Source: Acinetobacter beijerinckii CIP 110307
GTDB taxonomy: Bacteria; Pseudomonadota; Gammaproteobacteria; Pseudomonadales; Moraxellaceae
Assembly: GCF_000369005.1 (NCBI RefSeq)
Contig: NZ_KB849766.1
Location: forward strand, 164,808 to 228,807
Length of the DNA stretch: 64,000 bases
Direction of reading: 5' to 3'
A model generated the notes under the pieces. That model did no database searches. It saw only the letters and a list, made by a program, of their open reading frames with translations, and was not told where the DNA came from. Numbering within the stretch: position 1 is the stretch's first letter; the number at the start of each line of letters is the position of its first letter. Of the stretch, positions 35,663 to 44,868 are shown piece after piece. A program made the translations under genes and the position numbers.

Positions 35663-36115
35663 ATGGATCGGATTGATAAGAAAATAATTGCTGAACTACA
35701 AGCAAATGGGCGACTATCTATCACTGAACTGGCTGAAAAAGTAGGGCTAAGTTTATCTCCATGTCATCGACGGGTAAAAGCGTTGGAAGAATCAGGTGTG
35801 ATCAAAGGCTATCATGCAGATTTAGAAGCTTCTAAAATTGGCTTAAATTTTTCAGCAATTATTTTCGTTACTTTAAAAGATGGTGATAAGAGCGCCCTAT
35901 CTAGTTTCGAAGAGAAAGTTACTGAGATTCCAAATGTGATCCAAGCACAGCGCTTATTTGGAAATCCTGATTACCTTCTTCATGTAGTCGCTAAGGACCT
36001 TGCAAGTTTTCAGAAGCTTTATGATGATAGCCTCTCTGCTTTACCCAACGTTCAGCGTCTTACATCAACGATTGTGATGAAAAATGTGGTAATCAATCGT
36101 TTACTTCCCCTATAA
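35663..36115 (+). CDS. Lrp/AsnC-family transcriptional regulator
   Basis: This 150-residue protein has an N-terminal helix-turn-helix (ITELAEKVGLSLSPCHRRVK) and the C-terminal ligand domain with QAQRLFGNPDYLLHVVAKDL. GAGGGAG precedes the ATG. Divergent placement from the LysE-type exporter suggests that it controls that exporter in response to an amino acid. Confidence 0.88.
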   Translation: MDRIDKKIIAELQANGRLSITELAEKVGLSLSPCHRRVKALEESGVIKGYHADLEASKIGLNFSAIIFVTLKDGDKSALSSFEEKVTEIPNVIQAQRLFGNPDYLLHVVAKDLASFQKLYDDSLSALPNVQRLTSTIVMKNVVINRLLPL

Positions 36116-36203
36116 AATTACATACTTAATTGTTGTATCAACCTAACGTTAATCAACTTGTTTATGTATGTATTTTTGAATGAATTCATCTGTCTGTTTA
36201 CTA

Positions 36204-36234
36204 TTGACCATCTGTTGAAATCTTCGTCTATACT
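36204..36234 (+). promoter_or_regulatory. possible promoter of the RND pump genes
   Basis: TTGACC (36204-36209) and TATACT (36229-36234) lie 30 bases upstream of the adaptor gene start. Both hexamers are good but the 19-base spacer is longer than ideal. Confidence 0.35.
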
Positions 36235-36264
36235 TAGGCATCAAAATTTAGTGACTATGGAAAG

Positions 36265-37455
36265 ATGAATTCTCAAACTTCCCAAAATTCAAAGAACAAG
36301 GTTTGGTTAATTTCAGCAATCGTAATTATGGTTTTTATTGTTGCACTTTTAATTTGGAAATCTGGATCGGATAAAAAAACCAATCAGGGTGAAAAACAGC
36401 GAAAAACAGATCAGACCGTGCAGAAAGCCGCTTTAACGGTAACAGTCATTCAACCTCAACAGCAAAATTGGCAGCAGACCTTTACTGCCAATGGTAATAT
36501 CGCAGCATGGCAAGAAGTAGTTATTGGTAGCGAATTATCAGGTCAGCGCTTAACCAAAGTAAATGTCAATGTCGGTGATCAAGTTAAACGCGGTCAAGTT
36601 TTAGCAGAAATTAATAGCGAAACAATTCGTGCAGATCTAGCAGCAGCAAAAGCAAGCTATGCAGAAGCACAAGCTGTACTTACTGATGCGATCACTAATA
36701 ATAAACGTATTCAACAGCTAAAAAATACAGGTGCGATTTCTGCACAAGAAGCGACTCAATATCAGACTTCTCAAGCAACCGCACAAGCACGCCTTGATGC
36801 AGCTAAAGCACAAATAGAAAGCAATCAATTACGTTTATCTCAAACACAAGTCGTATCACCTGACCACGGTGTTATTTCAGCTCGTATAGCTACCGTAGGT
36901 TCTTTGGCGCAAACAGGTCAAGAATTATTTCGCCTTATAAGAGATCAGCGTTTGGAATGGCGAGCTGAAGTTACCACGACTGATTTGTATAAACTTCAAC
37001 AAGGCATGACAGCGCATATCATTTCACCTGATCCAACTCAACCCGCTGTGACTGGTAAAGTACGAATGATTGCACCTGTGATTGATCCACAAACACGTTA
37101 TGGGCTTGTGTATGTTGATATTCCGACAACACAAGCGTTACGTATGGGAATGTTTGTCAAAGGTGAATTTGATTTAGGTCAAAAACTTGCGCTCACTATT
37201 CCACAAACAGCTTTGTTATTACGCGATGGTTTTTCATATGTCTTTATTGTGGACAATAAAAATCGTGTGAGTCAGCAAAAAGTGCAGGTTGGACGACGTT
37301 CGGGCGATCGTGTTGAAATTTTAGATTTGAATCCTAATGTAAACGTCGTTTCATCAGGTACGGGTTTTCTTACAGATGGCGACCTTGTGACTGTTGCTAA
37401 AGCGATTCCAGAAACACCTCTTAGCAAGCAACTCGTAAACTCACAGGAGAAATAA
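36265..37455 (+). CDS. RND efflux periplasmic adaptor
   Basis: This 396-residue membrane-fusion protein has a single N-terminal membrane helix (VWLISAIVIMVFIVALLIW) and a basic polar stretch. The lipoyl half-motifs are in EVVIGSELSGQRL and VGDQVKRGQVLAEI. A helical hairpin follows (AKASYAEAQAVLTDA through AKAQIESNQLRLSQT), then beta-barrel and membrane-proximal domains. It links the RND pump encoded one base downstream to an outer-membrane channel. No lipobox is present, so anchoring is by the helix. Confidence 0.9.
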   Translation: MNSQTSQNSKNKVWLISAIVIMVFIVALLIWKSGSDKKTNQGEKQRKTDQTVQKAALTVTVIQPQQQNWQQTFTANGNIAAWQEVVIGSELSGQRLTKVNVNVGDQVKRGQVLAEINSETIRADLAAAKASYAEAQAVLTDAITNNKRIQQLKNTGAISAQEATQYQTSQATAQARLDAAKAQIESNQLRLSQTQVVSPDHGVISARIATVGSLAQTGQELFRLIRDQRLEWRAEVTTTDLYKLQQGMTAHIISPDPTQPAVTGKVRMIAPVIDPQTRYGLVYVDIPTTQALRMGMFVKGEFDLGQKLALTIPQTALLLRDGFSYVFIVDNKNRVSQQKVQVGRRSGDRVEILDLNPNVNVVSSGTGFLTDGDLVTVAKAIPETPLSKQLVNSQEK

Positions 37456-37456
37456 A

Positions 37457-40400
37457 ATGAATTTCTCCGCTTGGTCTATTCGTAATCCTATTCCCGGTAT
37501 TTTATTATTTATTATGCTCGGATTAGCAGGATTACTCTGTTTTCACTGGATGAAAATACAACAGTTTCCTGATATTGAATTACCGATGGTCACTGTAACT
37601 GCGGCTTTACCGGGTGCTGCACCTCCCCAATTGGAAACTGAGGTTGCCCGTAAAATTGAGAATTCAATTGCGACATTACAAGGATTAAGAAATCAATATA
37701 CCAATATTCAAGATGGTGTAGTCACCGTTACAGCCGAGTTTCAGCTTGAAAAACCTTTGCAAGAAGCCGTAGATGATGTCCGAAATGCGGTATCACAGGT
37801 TCGCTCAGACTTACCCGCTGATTTACGAGATCCAATTGTAAGTAAAATAAACCTTTCAGGCTCTCCTATTCTGACCTATACCATTCAATCACCAAAAATG
37901 GATGAAGAAGCATTGTCATGGTTTGTAGACTACGATATTGCTCGCGCCATGTTACAAGTAAAGGGCGTTGGCGCTGTGGCACGTGTTGGTGGTGTAACAC
38001 GACAAGTCGAAGTCGAACTCGATCCTGAAAAATTATTAGCACTTAATGCAACAGCAACCGACATTACCCGTCAACTTCGTTTAGTTCAACAAGATGCTTC
38101 AGGTGGTCAAACTAAAATTGGCGGTAGTGAACAATCAATTCGTACAATCGCAACTGTAAAAACAGCTAATGAAATTGGTGCGATGGAAATCGCTCTAAGT
38201 GATGGTCGCCATATTCGCCTAGACCAAGTCGCGAATATTCGTGATGGTATTGCTGAAAGACGTTCTGCCGCATTACTCAATGGTCAGCCTGTGATTGGCT
38301 TTGAAATTACCAGAAGTAAAGGTGAAAGTGAGGTTGATGTTGAAAAAGGTGTGGTTGAAGCCTTAGATAAGCTTAAAGCAGCCCATCCTGATATAAAAAT
38401 CACAGAAGCATTTAACTTTGTAAAACCTGTCGTTGATAATTATAAAGGATCAATGTCTCTTCTTTACGAAGGGGCGATTTTAGCAATCTTAGTGGTTTGG
38501 TTATTTTTACGTGATTGGCGAGCAACGATTATCGCAGCTACTGCTCTGCCATTATCTATTTTACCAGCTTTAATTGGTATGTATTACTTTGGCTTTACCC
38601 TCAATACAGTCACACTTTTAGCAATGTCACTTGTGGTCGGTATTCTAGTCGATGATGCTATTGTTGAGATTGAAAATATTATTCGGCATTTAAGAATGGG
38701 GAAATCGCCCTATGAAGCCGCGATGGAAGCAGCAGATGAAATTGGTTTAGCAGTTATCGCAACGACCTTTACACTGATTGCTGTATTTTTACCAACTGCT
38801 TTTATGAGTGGGATTGCAGGTAAGTTCTTTGTTCAATTTGGTTGGACAGCTGCACTGGCAATCTTTGCATCGCTCTTAGTTGCACGTTTGCTTACTCCAA
38901 TGATGTCAGCCTACATACTTAAACCTTGGGTGGGTAAAGTTGAGGCACAAAATGAAACCTCTCAAAATCAAGCTATTCATGATCAAGGGACTTCTTCCTT
39001 AGCCAAAGATCGTTCGAGCGATGGCAAAGTGATGCGCAGTTACATGCGTTTGGTGACATGGTGTCTCAATCATCGTTGGATTACATTATTCGGCGCAATT
39101 GCATTTTTTATCGGTTCAGTAATGCTGATTCCATTACTACCCACTGGTTTTGTCCCTCCACCAGATACAGGGCAAACTCAAGTTCGATTAGAGCTTACGC
39201 CTGGCTCACAATTTTCTGATACGTTAAAAACTGCCGAATACGCACGTAGCTTAATTAAGGATCATCCTGAAATTAAGAGTATCTATACAACGATCGGTGG
39301 TGGTGCTGCGGGTACAGACCCATTTTCTGGTGGGGCATCTAGTGAACCACGCAAAGCAACTTTAACCATCCAAACCTCTGAACGTTCAGATCGTAGTGCA
39401 AGCTTGCAAACGATTGAAGAAGAAATTCGTCAAAAATTAGCACCTCTTCCTGGTGCACGTATTCAAGTTGGATTAGCTGGAAATAATAGCCAGTATCAAT
39501 TAGCACTCTCTGGTGATGATCCCGAAGCCCTTATGGACACGGCACGAAAACTTGAACGCGAGCTACGTACTATTCCTAACATTGGAAGCATTACCTCAAG
39601 TGCGGCATTAATTCGTCCTGAATTGGTGATTCGTCCTGATTTTGCAAAGGCCGCTGATCTTGGTGTCACAACTTACGATATTGCAGAGACTTTACGTATC
39701 GCAACTGCGGGTGATTTTGATCAAAACCTTGCCAAATTGAACTTATCGCAACGACAAGTACCTGTGGTGATTAAACTTCCGCTTGCAGCGCGTCAAGATC
39801 AAGATTTAATGAAAAGATTAATGATTAAAGGTAGCCGTGGCCCCGTGATGTTAGGCACGATTGCTGAAGTGAATATTGAAAGTGGTCCATCGCAAATCGA
39901 TCGCTTCAATCGCTTACGTAATATTAATTTTAATATTGAATTAAATAATCAGCCTTTAGGTGACGTGGCAGCCAAAGTCGATCAATTACCTACCATGAAA
40001 AACTTACCACCAACAGTAAAACGCACCAATATTGGTGATGCAGAAGTCATGCAGGAACTGTTCTCAAGTTTTGGCTTAGCTATGCTCACGGGTGTGCTTT
40101 GTATTTACGTTGTACTCGTTCTTTTATTCAAAGACTTTTTGCAACCGATTACTATTTTGGTTGCTTTACCCTTGTCGCTTGGTGGCGCATTCGTTTTATT
40201 ACTTTTAGCTAAAAGTAGCTTCTCGATGCCGAGTTTAATTGGCCTAATCATGCTGATGGGTATTGCCAGTAAAAACTCAATTCTACTGGTTGACTATGCG
40301 ATCATTGCCCGAAACGAAAAGCATTACTCTCGTTTCAATGCATTATTAGATGCATGCCATAAACGCGCGCGTCCCATTATCATGACTACATTGGCAATGG

Positions 40401-40597
40401 GCGCAGGTATGCTGCCAATCGCTCTCGGTATTGGAACAGACCCAAGTTTTCGTGCGCCGATGGCAATTTCTGTGATTGGTGGACTGATTACCAGTACGTT
40501 CTTATCATTATTGGTTATTCCAGTGGTATATACCTTTATTGATGATATAAATCGTAAGATACGCTTTAGAAAAACTGAGCCTCAATCTAGTAATTAA
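37457..40597 (+). CDS. RND efflux transporter, AcrB/HAE1 family
   Basis: This 1046-residue inner-membrane pump has the expected twelve helices and two large periplasmic loops. The proton-relay Asp pair is in VVGILVDDAIVEIENI in TM4, and the C-terminal half has MLMGIASKNSILLVDYA. The N-terminal SIRNPIPGILLFIMLGLAGL is typical. It forms a tripartite pump with the adaptor upstream, but no outer-membrane factor gene follows, so a shared channel encoded elsewhere is expected. Drug range cannot be told. It is followed by a strong terminator. Confidence 0.92.
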   Translation: MNFSAWSIRNPIPGILLFIMLGLAGLLCFHWMKIQQFPDIELPMVTVTAALPGAAPPQLETEVARKIENSIATLQGLRNQYTNIQDGVVTVTAEFQLEKPLQEAVDDVRNAVSQVRSDLPADLRDPIVSKINLSGSPILTYTIQSPKMDEEALSWFVDYDIARAMLQVKGVGAVARVGGVTRQVEVELDPEKLLALNATATDITRQLRLVQQDASGGQTKIGGSEQSIRTIATVKTANEIGAMEIALSDGRHIRLDQVANIRDGIAERRSAALLNGQPVIGFEITRSKGESEVDVEKGVVEALDKLKAAHPDIKITEAFNFVKPVVDNYKGSMSLLYEGAILAILVVWLFLRDWRATIIAATALPLSILPALIGMYYFGFTLNTVTLLAMSLVVGILVDDAIVEIENIIRHLRMGKSPYEAAMEAADEIGLAVIATTFTLIAVFLPTAFMSGIAGKFFVQFGWTAALAIFASLLVARLLTPMMSAYILKPWVGKVEAQNETSQNQAIHDQGTSSLAKDRSSDGKVMRSYMRLVTWCLNHRWITLFGAIAFFIGSVMLIPLLPTGFVPPPDTGQTQVRLELTPGSQFSDTLKTAEYARSLIKDHPEIKSIYTTIGGGAAGTDPFSGGASSEPRKATLTIQTSERSDRSASLQTIEEEIRQKLAPLPGARIQVGLAGNNSQYQLALSGDDPEALMDTARKLERELRTIPNIGSITSSAALIRPELVIRPDFAKAADLGVTTYDIAETLRIATAGDFDQNLAKLNLSQRQVPVVIKLPLAARQDQDLMKRLMIKGSRGPVMLGTIAEVNIESGPSQIDRFNRLRNINFNIELNNQPLGDVAAKVDQLPTMKNLPPTVKRTNIGDAEVMQELFSSFGLAMLTGVLCIYVVLVLLFKDFLQPITILVALPLSLGGAFVLLLLAKSSFSMPSLIGLIMLMGIASKNSILLVDYAIIARNEKHYSRFNALLDACHKRARPIIMTTLAMGAGMLPIALGIGTDPSFRAPMAISVIGGLITSTFLSLLVIPVVYTFIDDINRKIRFRKTEPQSSN

Positions 40598-40614
40598 TTT
40601 TCATCGCTCAAATT

Positions 40615-40646
40615 AAAAAAAGACGATCATATGATCGTCTTTTTTA
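40615..40646. terminator. bidirectional terminator after the RND genes
   Basis: A near-perfect palindrome with core AGACGATCAT/ATGATCGTCT (40621-40640) is flanked by A and T runs. It serves the RND gene and the convergent LysE-type gene. Confidence 0.9.
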
Positions 40647-40649
40647 TTT

Positions 40650-41273
40650 CTAAGACATAATCAGTACGATCATAAAAAATATAAAACTGATTCCAGCTAA
40701 AAAATAAACATGATGAAAATGGCGTTTTAACCAAGATAAGTAAACATTTGAGCTTAGAAAGCTAACAATTGCTACATTCCAGATCAGCACTAAAGCAACC
40801 ATCCAAATGCACAACAAGATATTTTGAATAAAATTATATTTAGGGTAAATCAGGATAACTAAAACGGTATAAAACATCAGATTTTTAACGTTAAGCAAAC
40901 TGGAAAGCAAACCCAACCCGAAATACCTCAAGTCACTCGACTTCCGCATTTTTTTAATCTTATCATCAGATATATCTTGTACTGTTTGAGCCGAAACAGC
41001 AGAGCGTAAACATTGAAAAGCCAAATAAGCAAAATATATTACCCCCAACCATTTCAAAAAAATAATCAGATCAGTATCCACTTGCCCTAGCAGATATAAA
41101 CTGAGATAGATCAACATCAAGATAATTGCATTTCCAACAGCAATACCTGAACACGTATATTTTGCTGATGTTTTACCTTTTTCAATTACTGTTTTTAAGA
41201 TTAAAAAGAAATCTGCACCTGGTGAGAGTAATCCAATAAAATGAGTGATTGCAATTGTTATAAAAAACTCCAT
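40650..41273 (-). CDS. LysE/RhtB-family exporter
   Basis: This 207-residue membrane protein has six predicted helices and the LLSPGADFFLILKTVIEKG hallmark near the N-terminus, followed by LLSSLLNVKNLMFYTVLVIL in the middle. It is likely an amino acid exporter. A GGAG site lies upstream of the ATG. It is 72 bases downstream of an AraC-type gene on the same strand, a common pairing in which the AraC protein controls the exporter. Confidence 0.87.
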   Translation of the reverse strand: MEFFITIAITHFIGLLSPGADFFLILKTVIEKGKTSAKYTCSGIAVGNAIILMLIYLSLYLLGQVDTDLIIFLKWLGVIYFAYLAFQCLRSAVSAQTVQDISDDKIKKMRKSSDLRYFGLGLLSSLLNVKNLMFYTVLVILIYPKYNFIQNILLCIWMVALVLIWNVAIVSFLSSNVYLSWLKRHFHHVYFLAGISFIFFMIVLIMS

Positions 41274-41345
41274 ACATCTTTCTCCACGTCAATGGAGCAA
41301 GCTTAAAAAAGCCATCAGCTTTATTCTTGTATAAAATTGCGCGCG

Positions 41346-42191
41346 CTAAGTTTTTTTAGAATATTGTTTCGGTGTAATCCCTGTATGTTGCTTAAACACT
41401 CTTTGAAAATGACTCTGATCTGTAAAGTTCAACTCATAAGCTAACTGCGCAATATCACAACGCTGTTGTAATCGTTGACGAGCGATATTGATTTTAGTAT
41501 TAAGTTGATACGCATGTGGCGTAAATCCAAAATAATGTTTAAATAACCGAATTAAAGCATATCGACTAATCTCCATTTTTTCGGCCAATTGCTGTAGAGA
41601 TAAATTTTCTGAGCCTGTAGATAAACATTTGATCAGTTGCGGTAAATATTGCTGATAGTAATTTGACGGTACGATTTCTTGCAAATCAAAATCTGGTAAT
41701 AAAATTTCTGTGAGCGTGGCAACCAAATTCTGTTCTTTCTGAAAAATTGAAATTTCTGAATCAAACAAACTATTATTTAAATGAGTAAAAGCAGAATAAG
41801 ATTTTGAATTTTTTAATATATTTGGTTTTAACTTTGGTATTTTTGCTGCAATTGAATCTGAGTTTAGCATTTGATCAAGCCTTAACTCATTCATCAACGT
41901 TTTTAACCATTCGACATCAAGGTGCATCATTTGATAGCTCCAAGCATGTTGAGGTAAAGGATTACACGAATGCTCAACATTTGCTGGAATGACAACAACA
42001 CTACCAGACTCAAGCATTTGCTCTTGAGCAAAATAGCTTGAAAAATGACTCTGCCCCACATCCACCGCACCAATTGAAAACGTAGGATGGCTATGTGATT
42101 TATAACAAATTCGACTTTGGCATGCCCTACGTATTTCTACATAAGGCATGAGTGGATCATTCCAGAACTCAACTGTTGAGTCTAATAACAT
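41346..42191 (-). CDS. AraC-family transcriptional regulator
   Basis: This 281-residue regulator has an N-terminal cupin-like sensing domain (SHSHPTFSIGAVDVGQSHF; VVVIPANVEHSCNP) and a C-terminal AraC double helix-turn-helix: LSLQQLAEKMEISRYALIRL and AQLAYELNFTDQSHFQRVFK ending in TGITPKQY. The ATG at 42191 has GAGG 5 bases upstream; the longer in-frame start is TTG. The downstream LysE-type gene is the probable target. An N-terminal cupin of this kind is frequent in regulators of amino acid export. Confidence 0.88.
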   Translation of the reverse strand: MLLDSTVEFWNDPLMPYVEIRRACQSRICYKSHSHPTFSIGAVDVGQSHFSSYFAQEQMLESGSVVVIPANVEHSCNPLPQHAWSYQMMHLDVEWLKTLMNELRLDQMLNSDSIAAKIPKLKPNILKNSKSYSAFTHLNNSLFDSEISIFQKEQNLVATLTEILLPDFDLQEIVPSNYYQQYLPQLIKCLSTGSENLSLQQLAEKMEISRYALIRLFKHYFGFTPHAYQLNTKINIARQRLQQRCDIAQLAYELNFTDQSHFQRVFKQHTGITPKQYSKKT

Positions 42192-42231
42192 CTCAGCCTC
42201 AAAATTAAAGAGTGACCACAATTTCTAAAAA

Positions 42232-42717
42232 CTATTTAGCTAAAGCTTTTTCAATATCAGCTTCTAAAGCTTCTGGCTTTGTGGTCGGCGCATAACGCCC
42301 CAAAACTTCACCATTACGACCAACTAAAAACTTTGTAAAGTTCCATTTGATATTGCGGCTACCTAAAATTCCTTTTGCTTCGCGGGTTAAGTAACGAAAA
42401 ATCACATGTGCTTCAGGTCCTTTAACATCAACCTTAGCAAACATAGGAAAGTTAACGCCGTAGTTACGTTGACAAAAACTTCCTATCTCCTTATTTGTCC
42501 CAGGGTCTTGTCCACCAAATTGATTGCATGGAAAACCCAATATTTCTAAGCCTTGCGATTGATATTTTTCATATAACTTTTCTAAGCCTGCAAATTGCGG
42601 TGTGAAACCACATTTACTTGCAGTATTTACAATTAGCATGACCTTGCCTTTATAATCAGCGAGCGCCTTTATTTCTCCCTCTAACAATTCAGCTTCGAAC
42701 TGATAAATGTTACTCAT
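42232..42717 (-). CDS. glutathione peroxidase-family thiol peroxidase
   Basis: This 161-residue protein has the catalytic Cys36 in [10 protein letters not shown], the Gln of the tetrad in [13 protein letters not shown], and the Trp-Asn pair in [10 protein letters not shown]. As in most bacterial members the active residue is Cys rather than selenocysteine, and the second Cys in FPCNQ may resolve the disulfide with thioredoxin. It overlaps the msrB gene by 4 bases (ATGA), so the two oxidative-damage enzymes are co-translated. Confidence 0.93.
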   Translation of the reverse strand: MSNIYQFEAELLEGEIKALADYKGKVMLIVNTASKCGFTPQFAGLEKLYEKYQSQGLEILGFPCNQFGGQDPGTNKEIGSFCQRNYGVNFPMFAKVDVKGPEAHVIFRYLTREAKGILGSRNIKWNFTKFLVGRNGEVLGRYAPTTKPEALEADIEKALAK

Positions 42718-43133
42718 GGATAAGTTTCCTCGTCATTCTTTTCTTCTGTTTTAAGTTGTAATGATGCCGAATTCACACAATAACGTAATCCTGTCGGCTG
42801 TGGGCCATCCTCAAACACATGCCCCAAATGTGCATCGCAATCATGGCAGACTATTTCGGTTCTGACCATACCATGAGATAAATCTTCATGTTCTTCTATT
42901 GCAACACTATCAATCGGTCTATAAAAACTTGGCCAACCACATCCACTGTCATACTTTGTTTCTGATGAAAATAGCTCAGCTCCGCAACAACGACAAATAT
43001 ACGTTCCGTGTTGTTTATTATTCCAGTATTGTCCAGTAAATGCGGGTTCAGTGCCTTTCTTACGTGTGATTCGGTATTCTTCTGGAGAAAGCTCTCTTTG
43101 CCACTCACGATCTGTTTTATTCACTTTTCCCAT
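42714..43133 (-). CDS. msrB: peptide-methionine (R)-S-oxide reductase
   Basis: This 139-residue protein reduces methionine-R-sulfoxide in proteins. Zinc is held by Cys47, Cys50, Cys96 and Cys99 (CRCC and CHDC motifs); Cys119 in RYCVNSASL is catalytic and Cys65 in SGCGWPSF may be the recycling residue. The ATG at 43133 has AAGGTG about 7 bases upstream; a GTG three codons earlier is the alternative. It leads a two-gene operon with the glutathione peroxidase-like gene. Confidence 0.95.
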   Translation of the reverse strand: MGKVNKTDREWQRELSPEEYRITRKKGTEPAFTGQYWNNKQHGTYICRCCGAELFSSETKYDSGCGWPSFYRPIDSVAIEEHEDLSHGMVRTEIVCHDCDAHLGHVFEDGPQPTGLRYCVNSASLQLKTEEKNDEETYP

Positions 43134-43374
43134 AGCCTGCACCTTTTTATTTTGTTGAAAACAATTTCTTGATGATCATGTTTTTATATTTACGCCATTC
43201 AAAAAAAAAACTCTAGTCTTTCACTGTATAATTTATCGTAATTTAAGCACTTAACTTAAAATAGCAAATAGTAAGCAAAATAAATTAACTAAGGTAAGCA
43301 TTTTTAAATAAATTATCTTTCAAGTAAGCAATCATAGTGTTATTCTTGTACAGCAAGGTTGTGTAGGAAAAAAA

Positions 43375-44805
43375 ATGTCACAGAAAAAAAGTGTGGTTTT
43401 TAAAAATCTATTACCAACCATCAGAGAATATCAACAATCGGGTTTCACCCATGAAAAAATTGTTGAATTGCTGAAAGATCAACATGATCTAAATTTGGTT
43501 AGTGTCGAAACATTCAAAAGTTATTTATACCGATATGCAAAAGTGAATCCTGCTATGTCTAAAAATACTGTTACACCCCAGTCAACTCAATCAAGTCGAG
43601 AAATTAAAAAGTCATCTAAACTTGAGCATGTTTGTTATGACATTCGTGGACCAGTATTACGCGCCGCCAATGAAATGGAGGAGCAAGGACACAAGATCAT
43701 TAAGCTCAATATTGGCAACCCTGCACCTTTTGGTTTTGAAGCACCACAAGAAATCATCAACGATGTTGCATTAAATCTTCCGAATGCAATTGGCTACACT
43801 GATTCAAAAGGAATCTTCCCTGCACGTAAAGCCATTTGCCAGTACTATCAGCAAAAAGGTGTTTTTGATATGCACGTCAATGATGTGTATGTCGGAAATG
43901 GTGTTTCTGAGCTAATCGTCATGGCAATGCAAGGCTTACTCGATGATGGTGATGAAATGCTGGTTCCAATGCCTGATTATCCGTTATGGACAGCAGCAGT
44001 CAATCTATCTGGTGGTAAAGCTGTTCACTATAAATGTGATGAAGAAAACTATTGGTATCCTGATATTGCAGATATGGAAAGCAAAATCACTTCCAATACA
44101 CGCGGTATTGTCGTGATCAATCCGAACAATCCAACAGGTTCAGTTTATCCTCGTCATGTATTAGAACAAATTGTCGCTTTGGCTAAAAAATACGATTTAA
44201 TTTTATTTGCAGATGAAATCTACGACAAAATCGTTTATGACGGTATTGAACATGTGGCTGTTGCTGCCCTTTCTGGTGATCAGCTCTGTATATCTTTTAA
44301 CGGTTTATCAAAAGCATATCGTATTGCAGGTTATCGTGCTGGATGGATGGCAATAACGGGTGATAAATCACGTGCAGCCGATTACATTGAAGGTTTGGAT
44401 ATGCTCGCTTCAATGCGTTTGTGTGCGAATCATCAAGCTCAATATGCCATTCAGACTGCATTAGGTGGCTACCAATCGATTAATGATTTGATTCGTCCTG
44501 GCGGTCGTTTATACGAACAGCGTAATATTGCATGGGAAATGCTCAATGAGATTCCTGGTGTAAGTTGTGTGAAGCCTGAAGGTGCAATGTATTGCTTCCC
44601 TAAACTAGATCCTGAGATCTATCCAGTTGAAGACGATGAAAAACTAATGTTGGATTTACTTAAAGCTGAAAAAGTTTTGCTGGTTCAAGGAACAGGCTTT
44701 AATTGGCCTACACCTGATCATTTCCGTGTGGTGTTCTTACCTGCTGAAAATGAATTACGTGAAGCAATCAATCGTTTAAGTCGTTTCTTGGCGAAGATGC
44801 GTTAA
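43375..44805 (+). CDS. alaA: alanine-type aminotransferase with N-terminal HTH-like extension
   Basis: This 476-residue protein matches E. coli AlaA (405 residues) closely from about residue 77 on: SSKLEHVCYDIRGPV, LNIGNPAPFGFEAP, VVINPNNPTGSVY, and the PLP lysine Lys313 in FNGLSKAYRIAGYR. AlaA makes alanine from pyruvate and glutamate. The first 75 residues are extra. Residues 8-60 (LLPTIREYQQSGFTHEKIV, then VSVETFKSYLYRY) look like a small helix-turn-helix found in plasmid or phage DNA-binding proteins. The ATG at 43375 begins this extension in frame with no stop before the core. Confidence 0.9.
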   Translation: MSQKKSVVFKNLLPTIREYQQSGFTHEKIVELLKDQHDLNLVSVETFKSYLYRYAKVNPAMSKNTVTPQSTQSSREIKKSSKLEHVCYDIRGPVLRAANEMEEQGHKIIKLNIGNPAPFGFEAPQEIINDVALNLPNAIGYTDSKGIFPARKAICQYYQQKGVFDMHVNDVYVGNGVSELIVMAMQGLLDDGDEMLVPMPDYPLWTAAVNLSGGKAVHYKCDEENYWYPDIADMESKITSNTRGIVVINPNNPTGSVYPRHVLEQIVALAKKYDLILFADEIYDKIVYDGIEHVAVAALSGDQLCISFNGLSKAYRIAGYRAGWMAITGDKSRAADYIEGLDMLASMRLCANHQAQYAIQTALGGYQSINDLIRPGGRLYEQRNIAWEMLNEIPGVSCVKPEGAMYCFPKLDPEIYPVEDDEKLMLDLLKAEKVLLVQGTGFNWPTPDHFRVVFLPAENELREAINRLSRFLAKMR

Positions 44806-44820
44806 ATAAAATACGAAATA

Positions 44821-44848
44821 AAAAAGGAAGCAATTTGCTTCCTTTTTT
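44821..44848. terminator. bidirectional terminator between alaA and the Sel1 gene
   Basis: The stem GGAAGC/GCTTCC is extended by A and T tracts (44821-44833 with 44835-44847), placed between two convergent genes. Confidence 0.88.
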
Positions 44849-44868
44849 ACTCATAACCAGTTTCCTAA

